64,000 nucleotides of DNA from Gp6-AA40 sp035496255 (GTDB lineage: Bacteria > Acidobacteriota > Vicinamibacteria > Vicinamibacterales > UBA2999), in contig DATJEU010000067.1 in NCBI GenBank assembly GCA_035496255.1, forward strand, positions 14,201 to 78,200. The letters are read 5' to 3'. The position numbers and the translations under genes are program-made. Positions 45,836 to 53,612 of this stretch are shown here, piece after piece. Positions within the stretch are counted from its first letter, which is position 1. Every line of letters begins with the position of its first letter. The notes beneath the pieces are model-generated. The model was not told the DNA's origin. It did no database searches and worked only from the letters and a program-made list of their open reading frames with translations.

Positions 45836-45929
45836 CCCGGCTGAAGCCGGGCACTACAATCTTTGCCGTCGGGCCTGCTTTGCGAGGCCCGGCCTGCGCC
45901 TGTGTTGCCGGGTCTGCTTCGCGGGACCC
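45836..45929. repeat. Three palindromes, two in tandem (TGCTT-loop family)
   Basis: CCCGGCTGAAGCCGGG (45836-45851) is followed by two related units, GGGCCTGCTTTGCGAGGCCC (45871-45890) and GGGTCTGCTTCGCGGGACCC (45910-45929). The two differ at paired positions, so the stems are kept. Confidence 0.8.
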
Positions 45930-45952
45930 GACCTACACGGCGCGGCCAACAA

Positions 45953-47077
45953 TTAGGGCCGGTCGTCCTGACACAGGAAGTACGGCGTTTCTTCTCCGGG
46001 CACCCACTTCAGGTTCCAGCTGCTCTTCCACGAGCGCGTGTATGCGCCCGGGTCGTCCACCGTCACCTCGTAGTGCAGGGTTCCCATGTCGGGCCGCGTG
46101 AACCGTTCGACCAGGTGCAGCAGGTCGGTGTGCGGCAGGCCGCCGTTGTCGAACCAGAACTCGTCGTTGAACGACCGCGTATCGACCACCCAGGTGTCTT
46201 TTTCCCAGTGCGCGACCGCCTGGCCGTAGAACAGCGGATTGTCGTCGTCGCCGCCCAATTGTCCCACCTGCTTGCGACCGTCGGTGTAGACGATGCGGCG
46301 ATTGCGATTGCCCATCCCGAGCATGACGAACACGCGCTTGAAGTCCGGCTGCTCGACGAACTGCAGTCCGGAAACGCGCTGCTCGAACTGACGCGGTCCG
46401 CCCGGCGGCTTGCACGCCTGGTACATCGGGTCGTGCGAGAGTGAGTCGGCCTGCCGCTCCTTGTAGAGCGCCAGCGCCCACGGCTGCATCGGCGCGACTT
46501 TGGGCGCGTCGGCGATGTTCTTCAGCAGCCCGTACTCGTCCATCGCGATGTTCTGCCCGTCTTCCGACAGGCCGAACTTCGTCGGATAGCCCCAGTAGCC
46601 GGTCTCTCCCGGCGGTGGACCGAGACGAGGTTGACCGCTGGGCCACCGCGGCGTCGGACCCGTCGCGACGGGCCGCGGCTTCGGCGTCCCGTTGGTGCCG
46701 ACGAAGATCGGCTTGTTCGACGAGGTCATCGTCACCTTGTTGCCGGAGATCTGCTTGCTGCCGTTACGCGCGGCGTAGCCCTCGACGCGAATCGTCTCGC
46801 CGAGCGGCAGCATGTCCTGATTCCAGCCGGCGTCCTCGAGCAACAACGGGTTCTCGACTTCGACGGCCCAGAGCGCCGGCAGCGCCTGTCCCTGCCCCGG
46901 GACTTTCATCAGGATGTGCACGTACGGGTTTGCCCAGTCGATCTGGGTGACCGTGCCGGTGAGCGTGAGTGGCTTCTTGAGATCGAACTTCGCACCAGGT
47001 GTGTGCTGAGCGAAGACACTAATAGTCCCGAGCAGCAGGGCGAGGCCTGCGGCTCCCGCGACGATGATTCGCCTCAT
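45953..47077 (-). CDS. Secreted DUF6152-type protein
   Basis: A 374-residue exported protein: signal peptide 1-23 (ending SVFAQ), then an OB-like DUF6152 domain (about 30-120: 'KKPLTLTGTVTQIDWANPYV', 'HILMKVPGQG', 'ETIRVEGYAARNGSKQISGN'), then a region from 'PRWPSGQPRLGPPPG' to the end that is paralogous to the protein at 44930-45823 ('GQAVAHWEKDTWVVDTRSFN', 'LVERFTRPDMGTLHYEVTVD', 'DPGAYTRSW'). The combination is common in acidobacterial secretomes with no known function. GGAGG precedes ATG 47077 closely. Confidence 0.85.
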   Translation of the reverse strand: MRRIIVAGAAGLALLLGTISVFAQHTPGAKFDLKKPLTLTGTVTQIDWANPYVHILMKVPGQGQALPALWAVEVENPLLLEDAGWNQDMLPLGETIRVEGYAARNGSKQISGNKVTMTSSNKPIFVGTNGTPKPRPVATGPTPRWPSGQPRLGPPPGETGYWGYPTKFGLSEDGQNIAMDEYGLLKNIADAPKVAPMQPWALALYKERQADSLSHDPMYQACKPPGGPRQFEQRVSGLQFVEQPDFKRVFVMLGMGNRNRRIVYTDGRKQVGQLGGDDDNPLFYGQAVAHWEKDTWVVDTRSFNDEFWFDNGGLPHTDLLHLVERFTRPDMGTLHYEVTVDDPGAYTRSWKSSWNLKWVPGEETPYFLCQDDRP

Positions 47078-47161
47078 CGAGGAGGTCCTCCCGATTTTTG
47101 AGCGCGAAATATACCGTTTGCGGCATAGAAAACGCCAGTGAATCTTGCGGACGGAGATCCG

Positions 47162-47179
47162 GCCGACCCGCAGGTCGGC
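47162..47179. repeat. Family C-like palindrome after the oxyanion-binding protein gene
   Basis: A perfect 7-bp stem GCCGACC / GGTCGGC with loop CGCA lies 17 bases beyond the minus-strand stop codon. The nearby TTTTT run is on the wrong side for a minus-strand terminator. Confidence 0.65.
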
Positions 47180-47196
47180 GCCTGGCCGCTTTTTCC

Positions 47197-48225
47197 TTAG
47201 TTTTCCGTCGAAACCAGCCGCTGCAACGCCGGCGGCAATCGCGGCGCGTCGCTCGGAGTCACGCGTGCGGGAACCAGCGGCGCAGGACCGTGACTCTCGA
47301 GCGCCGCGCGACCCGTGGGGCCAAGCAGCAAGGCGACGAAGGCCACGGCCAGGTCACGACTCGGCGTCGTCGCGGCAAGGGTGATGCCCCACTCCGTCCG
47401 GCTCGCAGGAATCGTGACGGACGCCGGGGCACCGGGAATACCGGCCCCCGGGATCGTGATGCGGCTCGCGGCATATCGCCCTGGTGCGTCGCTCGACAGA
47501 TCGATCGAGTCGGGCAGCCGCGCGAAGCGGTAGGCGGGGTTCGTCGATGCTGCCGTGAGCGCGCTGTGCTCGTACGTCGTCTGGAAGTTGAAGTCCTTCC
47601 CGAGCGCGGGCGCGGGCGTCGCGCCGGTCGGATCCGCGACGTTGACCTGGTAGTGCGACAACAGCGCGTTGTAGAGGCCGGGCTTCTTCAGCGCCGCCTG
47701 CGCGAGCTCGAAGAGCATGTGCGATCGGTAGCCGCCGGGATCCATGAATGGATGCGCTCCGGCCATCCGCACGCCCGGCATGGTCAGCACGTCGTCCCAA
47801 CCGGCGGCCACTTGCGGGATCGAGGCCGGTGGCTGGAATGTTCCCGTGACCGGCAGCTTCGCCGCCTTCGGATCTGTGGCGAGATACGCGAGCACCATTC
47901 GTCCGTGGGCAAAAACGATCGAGTAGTCGGCCAGTTTCGACGGCTCGAGCAGCGTGTCGATGACGAGATGATCGGCCGGCGCGTAGACGTCGCATGGCAG
48001 TCGCCCCGCGGCAAAGCGTCGCGCGAGATCGACACTGCCGCCCGCGGTATCGACGACCTTCACGCCCGGATGCTCCCGTTCGAACTCGCGTTCGACCGGC
48101 GTGAACGCCGCCGTCAGGCTGCCCGCATGACACACGTTGAGTTGTGCCGGCTGCTGGGCATGAGCCGTGATCATGAGTCCGAGCACTCCCGCCAACGAAA
48201 CAGCAACAGGAGGGCGGACCTTCAT
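47197..48225 (-). CDS. Periplasmic molybdate/tungstate-type substrate-binding protein
   Basis: A 342-residue exported protein with signal peptide (1-24, ending TAHAQ). It is a type II binding protein of the WtpA/TupA/ModA class: 'LNVCHAGSLTAAFTPVEREF', 'GVKVVDTAGGSVDLARRF', 'CDVYAPADHLVIDTLLEP', 'ADYSIVFAHGRMVLAYL', 'HPFMDPGGYRSHMLFEL'. The order is closest to WtpA-type tungstate/molybdate proteins. Neither ModB permease nor ModC ATPase is adjacent; instead a TonB receptor and a ModE-like regulator lie upstream on the same strand. The start ATG and first residues (MKVRPP) are part of a family C palindrome. Confidence 0.85.
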   Translation of the reverse strand: MKVRPPVAVSLAGVLGLMITAHAQQPAQLNVCHAGSLTAAFTPVEREFEREHPGVKVVDTAGGSVDLARRFAAGRLPCDVYAPADHLVIDTLLEPSKLADYSIVFAHGRMVLAYLATDPKAAKLPVTGTFQPPASIPQVAAGWDDVLTMPGVRMAGAHPFMDPGGYRSHMLFELAQAALKKPGLYNALLSHYQVNVADPTGATPAPALGKDFNFQTTYEHSALTAASTNPAYRFARLPDSIDLSSDAPGRYAASRITIPGAGIPGAPASVTIPASRTEWGITLAATTPSRDLAVAFVALLLGPTGRAALESHGPAPLVPARVTPSDAPRLPPALQRLVSTEN

Positions 48226-48278
48226 GGTCCGCCTGCTGTAGGGGCGGGTCGTCAGACCCGCCCCCGCGCGACGCGCGG
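48213..48278. repeat. Family C palindrome plus inverted family A element
   Basis: GGCGGACC-TTCAT-GGTCCGCC (48213-48233) contains, in its loop, the start codon of the minus-strand binding-protein gene. Next, 48238-48264 is the exact inverted copy of the 27 bases at 5900-5926, and 48264-48278 is the second stem CCGCGC-GAC-GCGCGG of the bipartite family A. Confidence 0.88.
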
Positions 48279-48284
48279 TGATCT

Positions 48285-50492
48285 TCAGAACGACACCTCC
48301 ATCGAGGCCGCGACGGTGCGTGGTGACCCGAGGTGCGCGGTGTAGCTGCCGATGTTCGTCCCGGTGATGTTGCCCGGCCCGAGCGTCGACCAGTAGTGCA
48401 CGTTGCCGATGTTGTTGACGTTCAACCGCCACGTGGCGATCGCCGACTTCATCGGATGCGCGTATCGCACCCCGGCATCGACCACGTTGTACGCCGGCGT
48501 CCACTGGGTGTTCGCATCGTCAATCGGACGGCGGCCAACCAGTTGCCAGTTGAGCGTGACGAACGTCGCGGCACCGGCGGACACCTGATATTCGACGAGC
48601 GCGTTCGACTTCCAGGTGGGAATGCCGACGAAGTGCTTGTCGTTCGCCTCCGGCGCGGGCGTTCTGGTCAACTTCGGATCGAGGATGGTGAAGCCGCTGT
48701 AGGTCACGAGGCGCGGCGCGATGCGCCCCGTGATCATCGTCTCGACACCATAGTTCACTTGATCGCCGGTGATGCGGAACACGTTGTCCGCGATGTCCAC
48801 GGTGGCGAATGGCCGTTCGAGGCGGAACACGGCCGTGGAGAAATCCATCGCGCGCCACGCCACCTTGTAGCCGATCTCGTGCTGGCGGCTCCGATACGGC
48901 GCGAGCGATTGCCCACCGTTCTCCGCCGTCGTCGGGGCGACGTCGCCCTGCTGCAGACTGTTGCCCCACGTCCCGTAGATCGTCATGCGCGCGGCCGGCT
49001 TGTACAACAGGCTGACCAGCGGGCTGACGCCATTCGCTTTGTAGCCACCCGTCCGCGTGCCGGTGCTGTTGAAGTTGTCGGTCCAGATCCAGTCCTGGCT
49101 GATCGCCGCGCGCACGGACCAGCCGCCTCCGAGCGTCGCCGAATCCGATACGTTGAACCCTTCCTGATACACCGTGCTCGACGTGAACAGGTCGTCATGC
49201 GTGGGAATGCCGGCTGCTGGCAGCCCGAAGACCACCGGTGCCGCGACGCTGCCGCTACCGAGCAGTACGGAAGCGGCGCTCGGCCTGGTCACGTCGGAAT
49301 TGGTCTTGAAGCTGTAGCCGGTGACACCAATCGACAGATCGTGGCGCACGGCACCGGTGGTCACGCGGCCGTTCACGTGTGACAGGTTGCTGAAGACGGT
49401 GAACTTCGGCGCGAACCCGCTGGCGAGCGACGCGGTGTAGTTGCCGCTGTTGTCGGTCAGAGCGTTGACCTGCGTGCTGATGTCGCGCCTGACGATCTGA
49501 TCGAGTACGCCTGCCGTGAGCGACCACGTCGGCGTGAACTGATGCTGCAGGCGAGCGGAACCAATCCGCGATCGCAGGTTGACGCCTGCGTCCTGCTGAC
49601 CGAGGCCCTCGACGCTCGGATCCGGAGCATCCTCGGGCACGAACACGAACGCGGCGTTCCGGTTGGAACGCCCGTAGGTGAACCAGCCCGGGAAGCCGCG
49701 CTGTTCGAGGTTGTACTGGCTGAAGAAGCCGTCGATCACCGTGCGGTCGAGCACGTGTACGTCGCCGGCCGCGCTGACCATCCTGCGCGTCAGGTTGCTG
49801 CCTTCCTTGAACGAGCTGCCGTTGCCGCCGACGGCGTTGACGCGATAACCGAAGCGGCGGTCCGGACCGGCGCGACCACCCACATCAGCGGTCGCCGTCG
49901 CAATCGACTGATCGTCGTAATCCAGCGCAAAGCGCCGCACCGGCCGCTCCGTCGGCCGCTTCGGCACGAAGTTGAACATCCCCGATGGATTGGCCGGTCC
50001 ATAGATCGCCGACCCGATCCCGTTCAGCACTTCGATCTGCTGCAGCGACTCCATGCTGTTCGCGCCGGTGACGACGATGCCCATGCCGTCCATGCGGGCG
50101 TTCTGCATGTTGCTGCCCTGCATGCCGCGTGTGGCCGGCCGCAGGATCTCCGACCCCTGCATCTCCTGAAATTCGACCAGCGGCAGGTACTTCGCGGCTT
50201 CCTTGAAGTTCTTCACCTGGCCGTTGGTGATCAGATCGCTCGGCAGCACGGTGACGGTGTACGGCACATCGAGCAGCTTGACCGGCCCGGACGACCCGAG
50301 ATTCGTCGTCGACTCCACGGTGTAACCATCGCGCGGCGCGGTGCCTTCGACGGTGACGGATTCTTCGATGGTCACCGGCGGCTGGCGCTTCGACTGATCG
50401 TTTGCCGGCGCCGAGGACTGGGCGGCGGCCGGCCGCGCGCCGAACAACGCACACACGAGACCCACAGACACACACGAACGGATGACGGACAT
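48285..50492 (-). CDS. TonB-dependent outer-membrane receptor
   Basis: A 735-residue receptor: signal peptide 1-25 (ending AAAQS), TonB-box-like 'ESVTVEG' region around 45, plug domain (about 65-180: 'VKLLDVPYTVTVLPSDLITN', 'RPATRGMQGSNMQNARMDGM', 'IEVLNGIGSAIYGPANPSGM'), and a 22-strand-type barrel to the C-terminal Phe. Sequence style is that of siderophore receptors, but its place between a ModE-like regulator and a molybdate/tungstate-type binding protein suggests uptake of an oxyanion or its chelate. It ends 60 bases before the binding-protein start; the gap holds palindromes. No TonB/ExbBD gene is in the window. Confidence 0.92.
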   Translation of the reverse strand: MSVIRSCVSVGLVCALFGARPAAAQSSAPANDQSKRQPPVTIEESVTVEGTAPRDGYTVESTTNLGSSGPVKLLDVPYTVTVLPSDLITNGQVKNFKEAAKYLPLVEFQEMQGSEILRPATRGMQGSNMQNARMDGMGIVVTGANSMESLQQIEVLNGIGSAIYGPANPSGMFNFVPKRPTERPVRRFALDYDDQSIATATADVGGRAGPDRRFGYRVNAVGGNGSSFKEGSNLTRRMVSAAGDVHVLDRTVIDGFFSQYNLEQRGFPGWFTYGRSNRNAAFVFVPEDAPDPSVEGLGQQDAGVNLRSRIGSARLQHQFTPTWSLTAGVLDQIVRRDISTQVNALTDNSGNYTASLASGFAPKFTVFSNLSHVNGRVTTGAVRHDLSIGVTGYSFKTNSDVTRPSAASVLLGSGSVAAPVVFGLPAAGIPTHDDLFTSSTVYQEGFNVSDSATLGGGWSVRAAISQDWIWTDNFNSTGTRTGGYKANGVSPLVSLLYKPAARMTIYGTWGNSLQQGDVAPTTAENGGQSLAPYRSRQHEIGYKVAWRAMDFSTAVFRLERPFATVDIADNVFRITGDQVNYGVETMITGRIAPRLVTYSGFTILDPKLTRTPAPEANDKHFVGIPTWKSNALVEYQVSAGAATFVTLNWQLVGRRPIDDANTQWTPAYNVVDAGVRYAHPMKSAIATWRLNVNNIGNVHYWSTLGPGNITGTNIGSYTAHLGSPRTVAASMEVSF

Positions 50493-50498
50493 CCGCTA

Positions 50499-50528
50499 AT
50501 TATGCTTTGAATAGCACAACAGCAACAA
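50499..50528 (-). promoter_or_regulatory. Promoter of the TonB receptor gene, probably leaderless
   Basis: On the minus strand TTGTTG (50528-50523) and CATAAT (50504-50499) are separated by 18 bases, and CATAAT ends 6 bases before ATG 50492. This is the best sigma70-like promoter I see here. The surrounding 83-base gap is AT-rich compared with the rest. Confidence 0.55.
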
Positions 50529-50575
50529 GCCGACTCGAACGTGGCCGGCAGGCCGACCTCCAGGCCAGCCCGCCG

Positions 50576-50983
50576 CTATTTCTCGAAGGTCCGGCGGAAC
50601 TCGCGCTCGACGAGGCGCTGCAGCGGTGCGCGGAAGCGGCGGTAGGCGGCAATGAACTGCCGTCCCTGGTCGGTGAGGCGCAGCGTCGTCCGCGGGCCGG
50701 CACCACTGTGCTCGAGGAACGCGAAGCCAGCGGCGTGTTCGAGCTCGCGCAGCAGCCCCCAGGCATGCCGGTAGGACATGTCCATGCTCTGCGCTGCCTG
50801 GCGCAGCGATCCGTAGCGATCGACCGCCTCGAGCAGTGCGGCCTTACCGTCGCCGAACAATGTGTCGGGACCGAGCGTCAGCCAGAACTTCGCTTTGACG
50901 CCCAATACCCGCGGTCGCGCGGGCCGGTGCGACGCGCCGGCAGCAGGCCGACCTGAAGGCCGGCCTTTGCGGATCGCTGCCAT
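50576..50983 (-). CDS. ModE-like winged-helix regulator lacking the molybdate-binding domain
   Basis: A 135-residue DNA-binding protein. Residues ~30-130 match the ModE N-terminal domain: 'LTLGPDTLFGDGKAALLEAV', 'YGSLRQAAQSMDMSYRHAWG', 'LLRELEHAAGFAFLEHSGAG', 'TTLRLTDQGRQFIAAYRRF'. There is no C-terminal MOP/TOBE domain, so it cannot sense molybdate in the classic way. The start ATG 50983 overlaps the stop of the upstream transporter (TGATG). Its first ~29 residues (MAAIRKGRPSGRPAAG...) come partly from a palindrome at 50945-50966. It likely controls the TonB receptor and binding-protein genes downstream. Confidence 0.85.
   Translation of the reverse strand: MAAIRKGRPSGRPAAGASHRPARPRVLGVKAKFWLTLGPDTLFGDGKAALLEAVDRYGSLRQAAQSMDMSYRHAWGLLRELEHAAGFAFLEHSGAGPRTTLRLTDQGRQFIAAYRRFRAPLQRLVEREFRRTFEK
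50945..50966. repeat. Family C-like palindrome in the ModE-like gene's 5' end
   Basis: AGGCCGACCTGAAGGCCGGCCT is a 22-base palindrome with one mismatched pair, translated as part of the N-terminal extension. A related copy lies at 50547-50566. Confidence 0.6.
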
Positions 50984-52272
50984 CAGGTTCGGGCCGCGTT
51001 GGCCGCGTGCACGCGCAGCGGCCGCACCAGCAGCGTCAGGACGAAACCGACGACCAGCAGCACGGCCAGCACCTGCAGCGGGCCATCGTAGATGTGAACG
51101 CGATTCCCACCGACCGGCAGCGCCGCCTTCGCACGATTCGACATCTCGGTGATGATCACCGGCCCGGCAATCGCCGCCGCGCTCCACGCGGTCAGCACCG
51201 CGCCATGAATCGCGCCGACGTTCTCCGGACCGAAGATGTCCGCGAGAAATGCCGGAATCGTGGAAAACCCGCCGCCATACATCGTCAAGACCACGAACAG
51301 GCTCATTTGGAAGAGCGCCCAGTCACCGCGACCTGCCATGCCCGGGATCAGCAGGAACAGCGCGACCTGCACGACGAAGAAGAGCGAGTACGTGTTGCGC
51401 CGGCCGATGTAGTCGGAGCTCGACGCCCAGAAGAAGCGGCCCCCGGCGTTGAAGATACTGAGGAGCGAGACGAAGGCGGCTGCTTGTGCCGGCGTGCGGC
51501 CGAACATGTCCTGGGTCATCGGCGATGCCTGCGCCAGGATGCCGATGCCGGCGGTCACGTTGATGAAGAGGATCGTCCAGAGCAGATAAAACTGCGGCGT
51601 CGCCAGCGCGGCATTCCGGGAGACGCTGCGATCGGCAATCATCGCGTGCGGCTTCACCGCCGGCGTCCATCCCGGCGGCCGCCAGCCGGCCGGGGGTGAT
51701 TCGAGCAGGCGCGATCCGATCAACATCACCACCAGATACGTGATGCCGAGCAGCATCACGGTCGGCGCCAGGCCGAAGCGCACGCGCAGGAACTCGTTGA
51801 GGTATCCGGCGACGAACGCGCCGCCGCCGAAGCCCATGATCGCCATGCCGGTCGCCATCCCGCGCCGATCGGGAAACCACTTGACCAGCGTGCTCACCGG
51901 CGCGATATACCCGAGGCCGCAGCCGATCCCGCCAACGAACCCCATGCCGAGAAACACGAGCAGCGGCTGCCGGAGCGAGAGCCCGAGGCCGCCAACCAGC
52001 AGGCCGGTGCCGAAGAACAGCGCCGCAGCGGTCGCGGCGACGCGCGGACCACGGCGTTCGACCCAGGGTCCGCCGAACGCCGCGCTCAAACCCAGGAGCG
52101 CCAACGCCGTCGTGAACGTCATGTACGGCGGCGTGAACAGCAGCGGCTGCCCGGGCGGCATCAGGTCGATGATCGGCCGGTTGAACGTGCTCCACGCGTA
52201 CACGGAGCCAATACAGATGTGCACGAGGACGGCGCCGACAGGAATGCGCCAACGGTTGACGGTCGCGGGCAT
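50983..52272 (-). CDS. OFA family MFS transporter (oxalate/formate antiporter-like)
   Basis: A 429-residue twelve-helix transporter. OFA signatures: 'GAVLVHICIGSVYAWSTFNR' in helix 1, 'GIGCGLGYIAPVSTLVKWFP' in helix 4 and 'DRRGMATGMAIMGFGGGAF'. OxlT-type members exchange oxalate for formate; others carry lactate or pyruvate. A formate or oxalate role would suit the formate dehydrogenase at 31.5-36.1 kb. ATG 52272 (MPATVNRW) is chosen over the open frame to 52419, which reads GATTCCT repeat words. It is the first gene of the set with the ModE-like regulator (TGATG overlap). Divergent from the alpha/beta hydrolase gene. Confidence 0.9.
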   Translation of the reverse strand: MPATVNRWRIPVGAVLVHICIGSVYAWSTFNRPIIDLMPPGQPLLFTPPYMTFTTALALLGLSAAFGGPWVERRGPRVAATAAALFFGTGLLVGGLGLSLRQPLLVFLGMGFVGGIGCGLGYIAPVSTLVKWFPDRRGMATGMAIMGFGGGAFVAGYLNEFLRVRFGLAPTVMLLGITYLVVMLIGSRLLESPPAGWRPPGWTPAVKPHAMIADRSVSRNAALATPQFYLLWTILFINVTAGIGILAQASPMTQDMFGRTPAQAAAFVSLLSIFNAGGRFFWASSSDYIGRRNTYSLFFVVQVALFLLIPGMAGRGDWALFQMSLFVVLTMYGGGFSTIPAFLADIFGPENVGAIHGAVLTAWSAAAIAGPVIITEMSNRAKAALPVGGNRVHIYDGPLQVLAVLLVVGFVLTLLVRPLRVHAANAART

Positions 52273-52273
52273 G

Positions 52274-52320
52274 GGGATACCTGATTCCTGATTCCTGATA
52301 CCTGATTCCTGATTGGTGAT
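52274..52320. repeat. GATTCCT direct repeats
   Basis: TACCTGATTCCTGATTCCTG continues with two more GATTCCTGAT copies. This is the complement of the word array at 26808-26856. It directly precedes the OFA gene start on the minus strand. Confidence 0.7.
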
Positions 52321-52384
52321 TCGTGGATCCGTGCGCGTCTTGATACCATGAACGGCCGCAAAACCGGTATTAATCGAGGTGCAC

Positions 52385-53383
52385 ATGCGAAATTCATTGA
52401 CCGTCGTGGCGCTGGCCACGATCGCGCTCGTCGGGTCGGCTGCGGCCGGCTACGCGCAGGCGCCGAAGCCCGACCCGAAATCGTCGAACTACCAGGCGAA
52501 GGGCGAGCAGGACAAGTCGTACGTCTTCCCCGGCACCACCGAAAGCATCGCCTACCACATTTACGTTCCGCAGAAGTGGAACAAGAGCACGAAACTTCCG
52601 CTGGTGATCCTGACGCACGGCGCCAATCAGCCGCCGACCGCGCCGTTCCAGCGGCCGATGGCCGATCCGACGCTCGCGAAGATGGCTGAAGAGCGCGGCT
52701 TCATCGTCGCCGCGGTCACCGGGTATCACGCCAACGCCACCGGAGTGGGCGGCTGGAACGTCCCATACCCGATGGTGCAGGTGCCGCGCGCACCGCGCGG
52801 CAACGGTGGCGGCGGTGGCCGGCCGGCAGGAGCGCCTGGCGGCGGGGCCGCAGCGGCTCCGGGCGGTGGCCGGGCGGCTGCACCCGGCGGCGGTCGAGCT
52901 CCGGGGCAGGGTGGCGGCGGTCGCGCTCGGGGTCCGGCAGGACCGCCCGCGACGGCTGAAGACTTCGCGCGCGCCGAGCAGGACATCCTCAACGTGCGCA
53001 GCCTGATGCTGGCCGAATACAACGCCGACCCGAACCGCGTCTACCTGATGGGCAACTCGTCAGGCGGCAGCGCGGTGTGGAACCTGGGCGCCAAGCATCC
53101 CGAACTGTGGACGGCGATCTCTCCCAGCGCGGCGCCGCTCGAAGACACCAACTTCCCGTACGAAAAGCTGAAAACGGTCCCGGTACTCGTCGTCCATGGC
53201 GATATGGATACGACGATGGTGTTCGACGCGAGCAAGACGATGGTCGATCACGCCAAGGCGAAGGGCCTCGACGTCACCTGGCTGCCGGTGATCGGCGGCA
53301 CGCACGTCGATGCGTGGGCACAGCCGGAGATCCTCAAGCAGACCTTCGATTTCTTCGACAAGTACAAGAAGAAGCAGAAGTAG
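52385..53383 (+). CDS. Secreted alpha/beta hydrolase
   Basis: A 332-residue exported hydrolase: signal peptide 1-24 ('SLTVVALATIALVGSAAAGY'), core 'PLVILTHGANQPPTAPFQRP', nucleophile elbow 'YLMGNSSGGSAVWNLGAKHP' (Ser in GNSSGG), Asp in 'VLVVHGDMDTTMVFDASKTM' and His in 'VIGGTHVDAWAQPEIL', so a Ser-Asp-His triad is complete. Similarity is to PHB-depolymerase/prolyl-oligopeptidase-like esterases. A Gly/Ala/Arg/Pro-rich insertion (about 140-190) interrupts the cap region and is probably disordered. GAGGTG lies 5 bases before ATG 52385. Substrate unknown. Confidence 0.87.
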   Translation: MRNSLTVVALATIALVGSAAAGYAQAPKPDPKSSNYQAKGEQDKSYVFPGTTESIAYHIYVPQKWNKSTKLPLVILTHGANQPPTAPFQRPMADPTLAKMAEERGFIVAAVTGYHANATGVGGWNVPYPMVQVPRAPRGNGGGGGRPAGAPGGGAAAAPGGGRAAAPGGGRAPGQGGGGRARGPAGPPATAEDFARAEQDILNVRSLMLAEYNADPNRVYLMGNSSGGSAVWNLGAKHPELWTAISPSAAPLEDTNFPYEKLKTVPVLVVHGDMDTTMVFDASKTMVDHAKAKGLDVTWLPVIGGTHVDAWAQPEILKQTFDFFDKYKKKQK

Positions 53384-53394
53384 AAGGCAATTCC

Positions 53395-53500
53395 CAGCTG
53401 AACAACCGATCCAACTCCCAACTCCCAGGAACGTCCGGCCCGTTTCGCATCGGGCTTCCTGGGAGTTGGGTCAGCAACGGTGCGGGGAGTTGGGTGTTGT
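53395..53500. repeat. CCAACTCCC inverted repeat before fae
   Basis: CCAACTCCCAGGAA (53418-53431) pairs perfectly with TTCCTGGGAGTTGG (53456-53469); inside, GCCCG and CGGGC extend the stem. Additional word copies flank both arms. It lies after the hydrolase gene and before the fae promoter. Confidence 0.88.
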
Positions 53501-53517
53501 CGCGTTTTTGATATACA
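53490..53517 (+). promoter_or_regulatory. Candidate promoter of fae
   Basis: TTGGGT (53490-53495) and TATACA (53512-53517) are 16 bases apart in an unusually AT-rich segment, giving a leader of about 90 bases. The -35 lies within the last repeat word of the upstream array. AGGAG at 53600-53604 is a good ribosome site for fae. Confidence 0.45.
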
Positions 53518-53612
53518 TTCGTTCGGCTCCGGGCGTGCCACTTCGCGGTCGCGAGACATGCACGACCAGGTCAGACTGACTAACATCCACCCTCTCAACA
53601 GGAGTAGTTCCC

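Noticed and set aside
47162..47194. Palindrome plus TTTTT as a terminator
   Set aside because: The T-run follows the hairpin only on the plus strand, where no gene ends; the adjacent gene is on the minus strand.
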